From Brevibacillus laterosporus DSM 25 (GTDB lineage: Bacteria; Bacillota; Bacilli; Brevibacillales; Brevibacillaceae), in contig NZ_CP017705.1 in the NCBI RefSeq assembly GCF_002706795.1, positions 3,470,501-3,534,500 on the forward strand: a DNA stretch of 64,000 nt, in the 5' to 3' direction. Each line of letters starts with the position of its first letter. Positions within the stretch are counted from its first letter, which is position 1. Below are positions 16,386-25,136 of the stretch, piece by piece. The notes beneath the pieces are model-generated. The model made no database searches. It was not told where the DNA came from and saw only the letters and a program-made list of their open reading frames with translations. The position numbers and the translations under genes are program-made.

Positions 16386-17051
16386 ATGTCTCATCGAAAT
16401 GACGTGAATCAAGAACAGGCATACAGCCAGGAGCAAAATGTAAATGGAGCAGCTACAGTGGTTCCAGTGGAATCTCTTGATGAATTACAGCAAAAGGACA
16501 GTCCAAAAGAAAGAGTCGAACGACGTGGCCTGTTTTTAATGTATACAGGTGATGGTAAGGGGAAGACAACAGCGGCTTTAGGTGTTAGCCTGCGTGCCTT
16601 GGGACGGGGAATGAATGTGACGTTTCTACAATTTATTAAGTCCCCCCAACGCTCCTATGGTGAGTCATTGTCCATGCGTAAATTAGGAATGGAGATGCAA
16701 CAGCTGGGAATTGGTTTTACTTGGACCAAGACACCAGAGGAGCATCGTGAGGCTTTAAAAAAAGCATGGTCGTTGACGAAAGAGAAATTAAGCGATCCAA
16801 CCATTGATTTATTGGTATTAGATGAATTAAATAATGCATTAGCAATCTCTACGTTTCCGATTGAAGATGTTCTACCATTAACAGAAGTGGTAGAAGCGAT
16901 CAAAAATCGCCCTACCAATATGCATTTGGTAATCACAGGTCGCAGTGCGAAAACGGAACTGATTGAACTAGCAGATTTGGTCTCTACCATTGAGCCGTCT
17001 AAGCACTATTATAATGAAGGAATTCCAGCGGTAAAAGGTTTGGAATTTTAG
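16386..17051 (+). CDS. cobO: Corrinoid ATP adenosyltransferase (CobO/BtuR type)
   Basis: This enzyme transfers the adenosyl group from ATP to Co(I) corrinoids. The P-loop LMYTGDGKGKTTAALGVSLR, VTFLQFIKSP and LLVLDELNNALA identify the CobA/CobO/BtuR family, distinct from PduO. The product is 221 residues, with a 45-residue polar N-terminal extension (Gln/Glu/Asn rich) before the P-loop; RecA-like core length is normal. ATG 16386 is preceded by AGAAGGGGGAAGCAAAGC. It sits between the two amide synthase genes, consistent with adenosylation before the CbiP step. Confidence 0.93.
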   Translation: MSHRNDVNQEQAYSQEQNVNGAATVVPVESLDELQQKDSPKERVERRGLFLMYTGDGKGKTTAALGVSLRALGRGMNVTFLQFIKSPQRSYGESLSMRKLGMEMQQLGIGFTWTKTPEEHREALKKAWSLTKEKLSDPTIDLLVLDELNNALAISTFPIEDVLPLTEVVEAIKNRPTNMHLVITGRSAKTELIELADLVSTIEPSKHYYNEGIPAVKGLEF

Positions 17052-17066
17052 AGAGGAAGTGCTTAC

Positions 17067-18665
17067 ATGCAAGCAAACGCCATCATGATAGTCGGCACAG
17101 CCTCAGATGTAGGGAAAAGTTTAATTTGTACTGCTTTATGCCGTATCTTTGCCAATCGAGGATATCGGGTTGCACCGTTTAAATCACAGAACATGGCGCT
17201 TAACTCCTATGTAACAAAAGATGGTAAGGAAATCGGGCGTGCTCAGGGTGTACAGGCAGAAGCAGCACGAACAACTGCTACTACAGACATGAATCCTATC
17301 TTGTTAAAGCCAAAGCAGGATATGGTTGCCGAAATCATTGTACATGGAAAGCGTTACGCTGATATGGATGCAAGAGAGTATCGAGAAAATTATGTGGAAC
17401 AAGCTATGCCAATTGTAAAGGAAGCTTTGGAACGTTTACAAGGGGAGTACGATGTTCTCATTTTAGAGGGTGCAGGAAGTCCGGCAGAGATTAATCTGAA
17501 AGACCGAGATATTGCTAACATGCGAATGGCTCATTTATCAGACGCGGATGTTATTTTAGTGGCAGACATTGAGCGTGGCGGAGTATTTGCCTCTATTATA
17601 GGGACACTGGAACTACTCGATGAAGAAGAACGGGCAAGAATTAAAGGATTTATCATTAATAAATTCAGGGGAAGACGCGATTTGTTAGACGATGGAGTTG
17701 AATGGTTGGAAAAGAAAACGGGGATACCTGTTTTGGCTGTTTTACCCTATATGGCTGTTGAGATTGAGGCGGAGGATTCGCTAGCACTATCATCGCTTCG
17801 CTTTAAACAACCACAAGAAGCTGAATTCCCTATTGATATTGCTATTCTTCGATTACCTCGTATTTCGAACTTTACTGATTTTGATCCGTTGTTTGATGAA
17901 CCAGAAACAGGCGTGCGATATGTACGTAACCGACAGGAGCTAGGAAAACCTGATCTAGTTATTATTCCGGGTACAAAAAATACGTTAGACGACTTGGCAT
18001 GGCTTGAACAGGAAGGAATTGTTGATGCCCTACGCCAATTGCATCGATCAGGCACAAGATTGTTTGGGATTTGTGGAGGTTTCCAAATGCTAGGTGAAAA
18101 ACTACTCGACCCAGACGGCATAGAAGGAGACGGTAGTGTTCCAGAGCGTGCTGGATTAGGTTTCCTACCTGTTGAAACGACATTTTGTCAGGAGAAACGA
18201 ACCGTGCAAGTTAGCGGAGAGCTACATCCAAAGGCACAGGAAATGTTAGGATTATCGATTGGGAAAGTTGACCAACAGCATGAGCACACCATGGAACAGA
18301 CTAGGGACAACCAGAATCTGCAAACTGAAGTAACGGGATATGAAATCCATCTAGGAGAGACCTGTATGACTGATCACTCCGGCTCTCCTTTCCTTGTCTT
18401 ACAGGATGGAAAACAAGACGGTGCCATATCTAAAGATGGAAGAGCTAGTGGAACGTACCTGCATGGGATTTTCCATAATCGACATTTTACCAGACAACTT
18501 ACTAACCTGTTACGTCAGGAAAAAGGGTTACCGATCTTTACAGATGAGGTTGTCAGCGAACAGATGAGACGCGAAAAAGCTTATGATCAACTAGCACATC
18601 ACGTGGAAAGTCACTTAAATATTAGTCATCTTGAAGCATGGTTTCAAAAGAAGGATACTAATTAA
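17067..18665 (+). CDS. cbiP: Cobyric acid synthase (CbiP/CobQ)
   Basis: CbiP amidates side chains b, d, e and g of adenosylcobyrinate diamide. The N-terminal ATPase has [20 protein letters not shown] and [20 protein letters not shown]; the C-terminal amidotransferase domain has [20 protein letters not shown] and the nucleophile in [15 protein letters not shown]. The 532-residue length is a little above average, partly from a polar insert near residues 400-425 (rich in Gln, His and Glu). Start ATG 17067 follows AGAGGAAGTGCTTAC, 15 bases after cobO. Confidence 0.95.
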   Translation: MQANAIMIVGTASDVGKSLICTALCRIFANRGYRVAPFKSQNMALNSYVTKDGKEIGRAQGVQAEAARTTATTDMNPILLKPKQDMVAEIIVHGKRYADMDAREYRENYVEQAMPIVKEALERLQGEYDVLILEGAGSPAEINLKDRDIANMRMAHLSDADVILVADIERGGVFASIIGTLELLDEEERARIKGFIINKFRGRRDLLDDGVEWLEKKTGIPVLAVLPYMAVEIEAEDSLALSSLRFKQPQEAEFPIDIAILRLPRISNFTDFDPLFDEPETGVRYVRNRQELGKPDLVIIPGTKNTLDDLAWLEQEGIVDALRQLHRSGTRLFGICGGFQMLGEKLLDPDGIEGDGSVPERAGLGFLPVETTFCQEKRTVQVSGELHPKAQEMLGLSIGKVDQQHEHTMEQTRDNQNLQTEVTGYEIHLGETCMTDHSGSPFLVLQDGKQDGAISKDGRASGTYLHGIFHNRHFTRQLTNLLRQEKGLPIFTDEVVSEQMRREKAYDQLAHHVESHLNISHLEAWFQKKDTN

Positions 18666-18684
18666 TTTCCAAAGGATGATGAAA

Positions 18685-19452
18685 ATGAATCGGAAATGGA
18701 AAGCAAGTAGTCGTTTGTTATGGTTACTTCCTGTGTTTGCTCTGTATTTTTTGGTGAACTCCCCTGAAAGTGCCTACGCTATGCATATTGCAGAAGGTTT
18801 TTTGCCTATAGGATGGGCGATCTTTTGGTGGGTAGTATTTGTACCGTTCTTTGTCTGGGGACTTCGCTCTTTAATACGTTTGACGAATGACAAACCCCAA
18901 GTGAAACTGTTATTAGCATTGGCTGGTGCGTTTAGCTTTGTATTGTCGGCGCTTAAAATTCCGTCGGTAACAGGCAGTAGCTCTCATCCAACAGGTACAG
19001 GACTTGGAGCAGTGTTATTCGGACCACAAATTATGAGCGTTTTAGGTAGTATCGTTCTGTTATTTCAAGCGATTTTACTTGCCCATGGAGGATTGACCAC
19101 ACTAGGAGCTAATGCTTTTTCTATGGCCGTTGTGGGACCGTTTGTAGGCTATGGTATTTATCGCTTACTAAGCGGTATGCAAGTAAAGCAAGGGGTCAGC
19201 ATTTTCTTCGCTGCTGCTTTGGCTGATTTAGCTACTTATATCACTACATCTGTTCAATTAGCATTCGCTTTTCCAGCGGCTACTGGTGGTTTTACTGCTG
19301 CGTTCATTAAGTTTGGAACCATTTTTGCAGTCACTCAGATTCCATTAGCTATTTGCGAGGGGCTACTTACTGTTGTTGTTTGGAACTGGATTAGTGCGTA
19401 TAACCGTCAGGAATTGCAAATGTTGCTTAGCTTGCGGGGAGGTGCCAAATAA
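18685..19452 (+). CDS. cbiM: CbiM, substrate-specific component of the cobalt ECF transporter
   Basis: CbiM captures Co2+ through its processed N-terminus and passes it through the membrane. The precursor has a signal peptide (basic NRKWK, hydrophobic [14 protein letters not shown], then ESAYA) cleaved before MHIAEGFLP, the conserved metal-binding N-terminus whose Met and His ligate Co2+. About seven membrane helices follow, with [20 protein letters not shown] as the family block. The frame extends upstream into cbiP; of the ATGs at 18676, 18679 and 18685 I prefer the last, 9 bases after AAAGG. Its stop overlaps the ATG of cbiN by one base. Confidence 0.93.
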   Translation: MNRKWKASSRLLWLLPVFALYFLVNSPESAYAMHIAEGFLPIGWAIFWWVVFVPFFVWGLRSLIRLTNDKPQVKLLLALAGAFSFVLSALKIPSVTGSSSHPTGTGLGAVLFGPQIMSVLGSIVLLFQAILLAHGGLTTLGANAFSMAVVGPFVGYGIYRLLSGMQVKQGVSIFFAAALADLATYITTSVQLAFAFPAATGGFTAAFIKFGTIFAVTQIPLAICEGLLTVVVWNWISAYNRQELQMLLSLRGGAK

Positions 19453-19760
19453 TGAAACGAGTAGCCAAATGGAAAAACTTGTTGTTACTTGCCCTCGTGG
19501 TAGTTATTGCTGTCATTCCACTAATGATGATCAAGGACTCGGAATTTGGTGGAGCAGATGGTCAAGCAGAAGAAGCGATTCAGGAGCTGGCACCAGAGTA
19601 CGAACCATGGTTTCAACCGTTAATGGAAGTACCAGGCTCTGAAACAGAAAGCTTGTTGTTTGCGGTTCAGGCAGCCATTGGAGCTGGTGTGATTGGGTAC
19701 GCAATTGGATTTTTTAAAGGTCGCAAAAAAAATGAAGCGACACGAGAAGTACAAGAATGA
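19452..19760 (+). CDS. cbiN: CbiN, auxiliary component of the cobalt ECF transporter
   Basis: CbiN is a small membrane protein that assists metal loading of CbiM. The 102-residue product has an N-terminal helix (LLLLALVVVIAVIPLMMI), an extracytoplasmic loop with the family segment FGGADGQAEEAI and EYEPWFQPL, and a second helix (AAIGAGVIGYAIGFF) ending in a basic tail. It overlaps cbiM by one base and cbiQ by four. Confidence 0.95.
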   Translation: MKRVAKWKNLLLLALVVVIAVIPLMMIKDSEFGGADGQAEEAIQELAPEYEPWFQPLMEVPGSETESLLFAVQAAIGAGVIGYAIGFFKGRKKNEATREVQE

Positions 19761-20557
19761 ATCTCTGGATCGATCGGATAGCGTACCAAAATCGACTACG
19801 TGATGTATCTGCTCGTTTCAAAGCTGGTTTTGCGGCAGGAATGCTTGTGCTTGCTTTATGTGCAGATATGGAAATCCAAATTGCTATTTTTATCTGGATG
19901 AGTATCTGGATTGTAGGCTATGCCAGTGTTCCTTTGCGTAGCTATCTTATTTTTATCGGAGTTGCCTGTTTGTTTTTTATTAGTAGTACGCCGGCCTTGT
20001 TAATCGACGTACAACACTTGTCTGGCTCAGCCAACATTGGATTAGAAGCTAGCTGGCACTTGATCACAATAGGTGACTGGTATGTCTTTATTGATCAACG
20101 TAATTTGTTTGTGATCGCTAAGTTGTTTAGCCGCACATTGGGTGCTAGTGCTTGTTTTGCATTTTTGCTACTAACGACCCCTTTAGTTCAATTGCTTGAC
20201 GTATTGCGCGCATTACGAGTGCCTCCCATCATTGTTGAACTTATTATGTTGATGTATCGATTCTTATTTGTATTTTTCCAAACGGCACATGATTTATGGA
20301 TTGCGCAAAAAGCACGTGGTGGGCATGGGAGTTTTTCAGCCCAATTGAAGGACATGGGCCGACTAGTCAGCTTGTTGTTTGCTAAAAGTATGCAACGGTA
20401 TCAACAATTAACTTATGGTCTTCTAGCGCGTGGATTCGATGGAGATCTGCGAGTGGTTCATATGGAAAAAGAGGTATATGTAAAGCGATATCTCATCGAG
20501 GCTACAATTGGGGGAGCGTGCTGTGTAGCTCTGATATTCTGGCACTCCCTGTTATAA
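19757..20557 (+). CDS. cbiQ: CbiQ, transmembrane (T) component of the cobalt ECF transporter
   Basis: CbiQ is the energy-coupling membrane subunit linking CbiMN to the ATPase CbiO. The 266-residue protein has about five membrane segments and cytoplasmic coupling helices with the Ala-Arg-Gly signatures QKARGGHGSF and LLARGFDGD. The first residues (LWIDRIAYQNRLRDVSARFK) match the CbiQ N-terminus. It overlaps cbiN by four bases. A hairpin lies between it and cbiO. Confidence 0.94.
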   Translation: MNLWIDRIAYQNRLRDVSARFKAGFAAGMLVLALCADMEIQIAIFIWMSIWIVGYASVPLRSYLIFIGVACLFFISSTPALLIDVQHLSGSANIGLEASWHLITIGDWYVFIDQRNLFVIAKLFSRTLGASACFAFLLLTTPLVQLLDVLRALRVPPIIVELIMLMYRFLFVFFQTAHDLWIAQKARGGHGSFSAQLKDMGRLVSLLFAKSMQRYQQLTYGLLARGFDGDLRVVHMEKEVYVKRYLIEATIGGACCVALIFWHSLL

Positions 20558-20581
20558 GAGATAAGAACGGATAAAATGAGA

Positions 20582-20605
20582 GACTTGGCAATCGCCAAGT
20601 TTCTT
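20582..20605 (+). terminator. Intercistronic hairpin between cbiQ and cbiO
   Basis: ACTTGGC and GCCAAGT enclose AATC and are followed by TTCTTT. The stem is perfect but the T tract is interrupted, so it may be a partial terminator or an RNA-processing or stability element lowering CbiO relative to the upstream genes. Confidence 0.5.
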
Positions 20606-20632
20606 TACTACTAGAAAGGGAGCGTGGCTCTT

Positions 20633-21517
20633 GTGGAAACCTTGATCAGCCTGGAAAAAGTAAGTTATGCCTACGAACACAAGACAAATAGCCTCGCTCT
20701 AAAGGAAATCAGTTTACGTATCCCAAAAGGTAAGAAGAGCGTACTTCTCGGACATAATGGTTCGGGGAAATCTACTTTGTTTTTGCAGGCAAATGGTATT
20801 TACCGCCCAACAGAGGGTGAGCTGTACTACAAGGGAGAACCATACCGTTATGATCGCCGTTTTTTACAAGAGTTACGTAGCAAAGTAGGATTAGTGATGC
20901 AAGATCCGGAGCATCAATTATTGGCGGCTACAGTGGCTGAAGATCTATCCTATGGCTTATGTAATCAAGGCCTCTCCGTAGATAAGGTTCGTGAGCGTGT
21001 GTTGGCGACAGCTGAAGCCTTTCAAATAACAGAGTGGTTACACCTGCCATTACATCAGTTAAGCCTAGGACAAAAAAAGCTAGTGACTCTAGCGGGAGTT
21101 GTTGTATTACAACCCGAATTACTCCTGCTTGATGAACCAACAGCTTATCTGGATAGCTATCATACACAGCTGTTTCTGACTCAATTGGAACAAATTTATC
21201 AGCAAGGTACGACCGTTGTTATGTCTACACATGATTTGGAGCTAGCTTATGCTTGGGCAGATTGGGTTTTTGTTATGCATAGAGGCTCGCTCCTTTTGGA
21301 GGGAACTCCACAAGATGTTTTTCAGCAGAAAGATCTTTTACGCCAAGTACAGCTAGGTATTCCTCTACTCTACACTGTCTGGGAAGGTACTCAACCACTA
21401 TTAAATGAGGAGCAGCGTGCTACGTGGAAGGCACCACGAACCGTACAAGAATGGTGCAGTTATATAGAGAGAATAGGCATGAAAGAAAAGGAACGGATGC
21501 TGGTAACGAAAAACTAA
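20633..21517 (+). CDS. cbiO: CbiO, ATPase of the cobalt ECF transporter
   Basis: CbiO hydrolyses ATP to power cobalt uptake with CbiMNQ. All ABC motifs are present: Walker A LLGHNGSGKSTLF, Q-loop VMQDPEHQL, signature LSLGQKK, Walker B LLLLDEPTAYLD and H-loop STHDLE. The frame opens at GTG 20624, but AAAGGGAG at 20615-20622 fits GTG 20633 (10-base spacing) better. It has about 294 residues, including a C-terminal domain after residue 225. It is the last gene of the cbi unit, followed by a bidirectional terminator. Confidence 0.94.
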   Translation: METLISLEKVSYAYEHKTNSLALKEISLRIPKGKKSVLLGHNGSGKSTLFLQANGIYRPTEGELYYKGEPYRYDRRFLQELRSKVGLVMQDPEHQLLAATVAEDLSYGLCNQGLSVDKVRERVLATAEAFQITEWLHLPLHQLSLGQKKLVTLAGVVVLQPELLLLDEPTAYLDSYHTQLFLTQLEQIYQQGTTVVMSTHDLELAYAWADWVFVMHRGSLLLEGTPQDVFQQKDLLRQVQLGIPLLYTVWEGTQPLLNEEQRATWKAPRTVQEWCSYIERIGMKEKERMLVTKN

Positions 21518-21591
21518 AACGCATAGCTTAGAGTAAGAGCGTTGAAGAGGAGTCGCTTCAGCAGTAAGTGATGTGTATTGTGATTTAATTA

Positions 21592-21636
21592 GAAAAAGGC
21601 TAGCAAACAACCTTTGGTCATTTGCTAGCCTTATTT
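21592..21636. terminator. Bidirectional terminator between the cbi operon and hup
   Basis: GGCTAGCAAA and TTTGCTAGCC arms with flanking A5 on the left and TTATTT on the right can end transcription from both sides: the cbi operon on the plus strand and the HU gene on the minus strand. Confidence 0.88.
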
Positions 21637-21661
21637 GTCTCTTCTTATGTAGGAAGAATGA

Positions 21662-21934
21662 TTACTTAACAGCTTCTTTTAATTCTTTACCTGCTTTGAA
21701 AGCTGGTAGCTTGCTTGCTGGGATTTCGATTTCTTCACCAGATTGAGGATTGCGGCCTTTACGAGCAGCACGTTCGCGTACTTCAAAAGTACCAAAGCCC
21801 ATCAATTGAACTTTTTCTCCACCTTTTAGTGCGCCAGTGATTGCTTCGAATACGGCGTCAACCACTTGTCCAGCATCTTTTTTTGTTAATTCAGCTGTTT
21901 CAGCTACTTTTGCAATCAATTCTGTCTTGTTCAT
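21662..21934 (-). CDS. hup: HU-family nucleoid protein
   Basis: HU is a small dimeric DNA-bending protein of the nucleoid, essential in B. subtilis (HBsu). The 90-residue product begins [20 protein letters not shown] and carries the HU signature [19 protein letters not shown] with the DNA-binding arm. The frame extends upstream to 22051, but ATG 21934 follows AGAGGTAAGAAA and gives the exact family length. It is a single gene with the bidirectional terminator downstream. The 22-22.4 kb gap upstream on the minus strand must hold its promoter; I could not place one firmly. Confidence 0.96.
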   Translation of the reverse strand: MNKTELIAKVAETAELTKKDAGQVVDAVFEAITGALKGGEKVQLMGFGTFEVRERAARKGRNPQSGEEIEIPASKLPAFKAGKELKEAVK

Positions 21935-22251
21935 TTTCTTACCTCTTTTCTTTAAAAAACTACTACTCATCATACCAAAAAATCTTTTATTAGAACAGTA
22001 AAAAAGCAGAGAAACCCTTAAAAAATCACCTTTTTTTTCAAAAAAGGACAAAACAAAGGATAAAATTTTTTGTTTGCTCCTATATTTGCCAAATTTTACT
22101 TATTACAAACCTAAAAATCAACGAAAAGAAAACGAAATCAGGAGAGAAGAACGTAGAAAACAAATGATAATAGCCTGTTAAACATAGTAACCGTGTTAGG
22201 TAAGGAACTTGATATCTACCCCTTTTTTTAAGCTAATAAAAGTAAAAATAC

Positions 22252-22299
22252 AAAAGAGCAGGCGGGTCATAGGGCACTCGCATGCTCTTTTTGTGTTTT
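22252..22299. terminator. Terminator-like hairpin in the hup-sodF gap
   Basis: AAAAGAGCA and TGCTCTTTTT arms with partial inner pairing form a hairpin with T-rich flanks on both strands. It lies about 165 bases past the sodF stop on the minus strand, so it may terminate sodF. Nothing else is supported in the gap 21935-22461. Confidence 0.6.
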
Positions 22300-22461
22300 T
22301 GTTTGAATAGGTATTGAAATTGTAAAAACGAATGGACAAAAGAATAATCCCATCTACTTTCTTTTATCTTGAATTTGTCATGTATTTTTCATGTATCTGA
22401 TATGTTTTTCTCAAGGACTGGGGAGTATTATCTTAGACAGTAGAAGTGCAACCATACAAGA

Positions 22462-23487
22462 TTAATATGGTTTCCAGCGTAGACGACTTGCTTGACGGAA
22501 GCGATTTTCTACCTCTTCCCAGTTGACGACGTTCCACCATGCTTTGATATAATCAGCTCTTTGGCTACGATAAGAGAGGAAGTAGGCATGCTCCCATACA
22601 TCTAAAACTAGTAATGGAACTACATCCCACTGCGATAAATTTTGGTGTTTTTCCGCCTGTAAAATTTCCAAGTGATGGGAGCGTGGAGACCAAACCAGAA
22701 TAGCCCAGCCACCTCCTTCTACTTTTTCAGCTGCCTGTGAGAACTGTTGCATGAATTTATCAAAGGATCCGAAGTAACTATTAATATGGGTAGCTAGTTC
22801 TCCTGTTGGCATACCACCACCATCTGGACGCATAACAGACCAGAAAATGGTATGCAAGTAGTGCCCAGCACCATTAAAAGCTGCTTGCCCTTCCCAGAAT
22901 TTAATTAGGTCATAATTTCCTGTTTCGCGAGCTTGGGCCATCATTTTTTCAGCTTTGTTTAAGTTGTTAACATAATTGCGATGTAGTATATCATGATGAA
23001 TACGCATTGTTTCCTCATCGATATATGGTTCTAACGCGTCATAAGAATAGGGAAGAGGTGGAAGGGTGTGACCACCAATCGGAACGGCTTTATTAGAATA
23101 GGTTGATTCTGACATAACTGCAATAATAGCTGGTTTTGTGGGTGGTTCTACCCTAGGATGCCGTTGAAAGCGACCTCTTGTCTTCGGGTTGGCTTGCTTT
23201 TCTTCCTCTTGGTTCTCTTCCTCTGTTTTTCGATTTTGGACGAGACGGAGGAGGTCATGGAAGTGCCGCTGAATGTCTTCAGCTTGGGAAGCTAATTTAG
23301 AAATTTCTTCCTCTCGGTCCTCTTTATCTTGGTAATAGTTGGCTTTGCGCCCCACTTCGCTAAAGGCCACATGGAATTTATGCAAATCCCGTTTCATTTC
23401 AGCACAATGAGGATTTTGACGCAGGTAATCGACCCATTGCCGACCCCATTCGCTCCAATCTAGGAGATGCTGTATTCGGTGGTTCAA
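22462..23487 (-). CDS. sodF: Iron/manganese superoxide dismutase, SodF-type with N-terminal extension
   Basis: The catalytic part (about residues 135-341) is a Fe/Mn superoxide dismutase: LPPLPYSYDALEPYIDEETM, metal ligands in RIHHDILHR and AGHYLHTIFW, and the C-terminal DVWEHAYFLSYRSQRADYI supplying Asp and His ligands. It precedes a helical, charged N-terminal region of some 130 residues with a Glu/Gln/Arg-rich linker, an arrangement resembling B. subtilis SodF (281 residues) but longer. No signal peptide is seen. The start is TTG 23487 with AAGGAGG seven bases upstream. It is monocistronic and divergent from racE. Metal choice (Fe or Mn) cannot be fixed by eye. Confidence 0.9.
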   Translation of the reverse strand: MNHRIQHLLDWSEWGRQWVDYLRQNPHCAEMKRDLHKFHVAFSEVGRKANYYQDKEDREEEISKLASQAEDIQRHFHDLLRLVQNRKTEEENQEEEKQANPKTRGRFQRHPRVEPPTKPAIIAVMSESTYSNKAVPIGGHTLPPLPYSYDALEPYIDEETMRIHHDILHRNYVNNLNKAEKMMAQARETGNYDLIKFWEGQAAFNGAGHYLHTIFWSVMRPDGGGMPTGELATHINSYFGSFDKFMQQFSQAAEKVEGGGWAILVWSPRSHHLEILQAEKHQNLSQWDVVPLLVLDVWEHAYFLSYRSQRADYIKAWWNVVNWEEVENRFRQASRLRWKPY

Positions 23488-23646
23488 GGTAATTCCTCCT
23501 TCAACTTTCCTGCTGTATACTTTATGATGATAAATGCCTACAGGTTCAAAAATTTTTGGCTGGCTAATTCTCTTTGCGTCATTGCATAGAACCTGTGAAC
23601 GGCATATGGTAAAAAAGGGACTCTGACTTCAAAGGAGCTAACATCA

Positions 23647-24471
23647 ATGAATGGAAAAGAAACCATCGGGATTATAGATTCAGGAGTAGGCGGCTTGACC
23701 GTAGTAAAAGAAGTAATGCGGCAATTACCGCGTGAAAAGATTGTCTATTTTGGCGATAATGCCCGTTGTCCATATGGTTCACGCGATTCCAAAGAGATTC
23801 GCACATATACGAATCAAATGATTCAATTTGTCTCTCAATTTCAATTAAAGGCGTTGGTAATCGCTTGTAATACGGCAGCATCCGTGGTGTTGCATGAAGC
23901 GAAGGAACGAATGAATTCGCCAGTTATCGGTGTAATTGAACCAGGAGCACGTGCTGCCATCTCTGCATCTCGCACGGGGCGTATCGGAGTAATCGGTACA
24001 GAAATGACGATTCGTACGGGAGCCTATCTAAAAGCGATGCGCCGTATTAATCCGGAGCTGTACACAGTAGGTATGGCATGTCCGGCGTTTGTTCCTTTAG
24101 TTGAACAACAGCGCCTACACACCGAAGATGCTCGGCGCATCATCACAGAGACCTTGAAGCCTTTCCGATATGAAGAGCTGGATACATTGATTTTGGGATG
24201 CACCCATTATCCTTTGCTTGCACCACTTATTCAGGAGGCAATGGGAGATAGTATTATATTGATTAATTCGGCAGAAGAAACTGCGCGTGAACTCAGTGCA
24301 ATGTTGTCTATGCAGGGACTTCTGAATGAGCGGCAGGAAATCGAACCAAAACAACATTTGTTTTATACAAGCGGCAATAAACAGGTATTTCAGCAAATTG
24401 GAGAAGAGTGGCTGGAATGTCCATTAAATGTACAGCAGCAAGCGTTGGAGCAAGCGACTTCATCATTTTAG
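23647..24471 (+). CDS. racE: Glutamate racemase
   Basis: This cytoplasmic enzyme makes D-glutamate for peptidoglycan. The 274-residue protein has IGIIDSGVGGLTVVKEVMRQ, IVYFGDNARCPYGSRD and both catalytic cysteines, in VIACNTAASVVL and LILGCTHYPLL. ATG 23647 follows AAAGGAGCTAACATCA. A terminator follows, although in B. subtilis racE lies in the same chromosomal block as gerM and rph, as it does here. Confidence 0.96.
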   Translation: MNGKETIGIIDSGVGGLTVVKEVMRQLPREKIVYFGDNARCPYGSRDSKEIRTYTNQMIQFVSQFQLKALVIACNTAASVVLHEAKERMNSPVIGVIEPGARAAISASRTGRIGVIGTEMTIRTGAYLKAMRRINPELYTVGMACPAFVPLVEQQRLHTEDARRIITETLKPFRYEELDTLILGCTHYPLLAPLIQEAMGDSIILINSAEETARELSAMLSMQGLLNERQEIEPKQHLFYTSGNKQVFQQIGEEWLECPLNVQQQALEQATSSF

Positions 24472-24494
24472 GAATTTTGGATAGAATGATATGT

Positions 24495-24540
24495 AAACAA
24501 AGTCAGTTCCTTGTAACAGAGGGAACTGGCTTTGTTATTT
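24495..24540 (+). terminator. Terminator of racE
   Basis: AACAAAG-CAGTTCC and GGGAACTG-CTTTGTT arms form a long hairpin followed by ATTT, 24 bases after the stop. Confidence 0.85.
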
Positions 24541-24571
24541 ACTAGACATTTTTAAAAAAGTTCTGTCTCTA

Positions 24572-24600
24572 TTGACAAAAAGGTTACGTTAACGTAAATT
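24572..24600 (+). promoter_or_regulatory. Promoter with palindromic operator upstream of the MerR/MFS pair
   Basis: TTGACA at 24572-24577 is followed by the perfect 14-base palindrome TTACGTTAACGTAA (24584-24597) and a weak -10 (TAAATT, 17-base spacing). A palindrome between -35 and -10 is the normal MerR-family operator position, and the next gene is a MerR regulator, so autoregulation is likely. Confidence 0.7.
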
Positions 24601-24652
24601 GTTATTTGCGACATATAGTTGTATATCAAACTATATAAAAGGAGGAGATACC

Positions 24653-25069
24653 ATGACGTTCTTTAAAATTGATGAGGTAACCAAGCAGGTTGGAGTAACC
24701 AAACGAACATTACGTTATTATGAAGAGATAGGCTTGATTAAACCCCCAATTCGTACGGAAGGTAAAATTCGGCTATATTCCTCAGAGGATGTTCGTGATA
24801 TCAAAAAGATTTTGGAGGCACGCGAGGTACTTGGCTTTTCTTTAACAGAGCTTCAACATTTTATCAGTTTGAAGGAAGAGATGGATCAAGCGTATGAAAA
24901 AGAAGACGAACAAGCGTCAATCCATGCTGATAGGCTCCATGAACTATTAGAGCAGCAGGTGGATATGTTAACGGAAAAAATGAGACGAATGGAATCTTTT
25001 CGTCAAGACCTTCAGCATATGCTTCTCGAGATAGATAAGCTTCGGCAGAACGACAAGCGAACAACATAG
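24653..25069 (+). CDS. MerR-family transcriptional regulator
   Basis: The 138-residue product is a MerR-type activator/repressor: winged helix at residues 3-72 (KIDEVTKQVGVTKRTLRYYE, EIGLIKPPIRTEGKIRLYSS) and a dimerising coiled coil to the end. There is no cysteine cluster, so it is not a metal sensor of the CueR/MerR type; a drug or multidrug ligand is more likely. It resembles B. subtilis YfmP, which controls the adjacent exporter YfmO. The frame is open from further upstream, but ATG 24653 follows AAAGGAGGAGATACC. It precedes an MFS exporter by 67 bases, with an operator upstream of both. Confidence 0.88.
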   Translation: MTFFKIDEVTKQVGVTKRTLRYYEEIGLIKPPIRTEGKIRLYSSEDVRDIKKILEAREVLGFSLTELQHFISLKEEMDQAYEKEDEQASIHADRLHELLEQQVDMLTEKMRRMESFRQDLQHMLLEIDKLRQNDKRTT

Positions 25070-25136
25070 ATTCTATAAAAGGTGTATATACAACCTGAAT
25101 ACAGGAACAAGACCAAAATGTAGGGGTGTATCAGAG

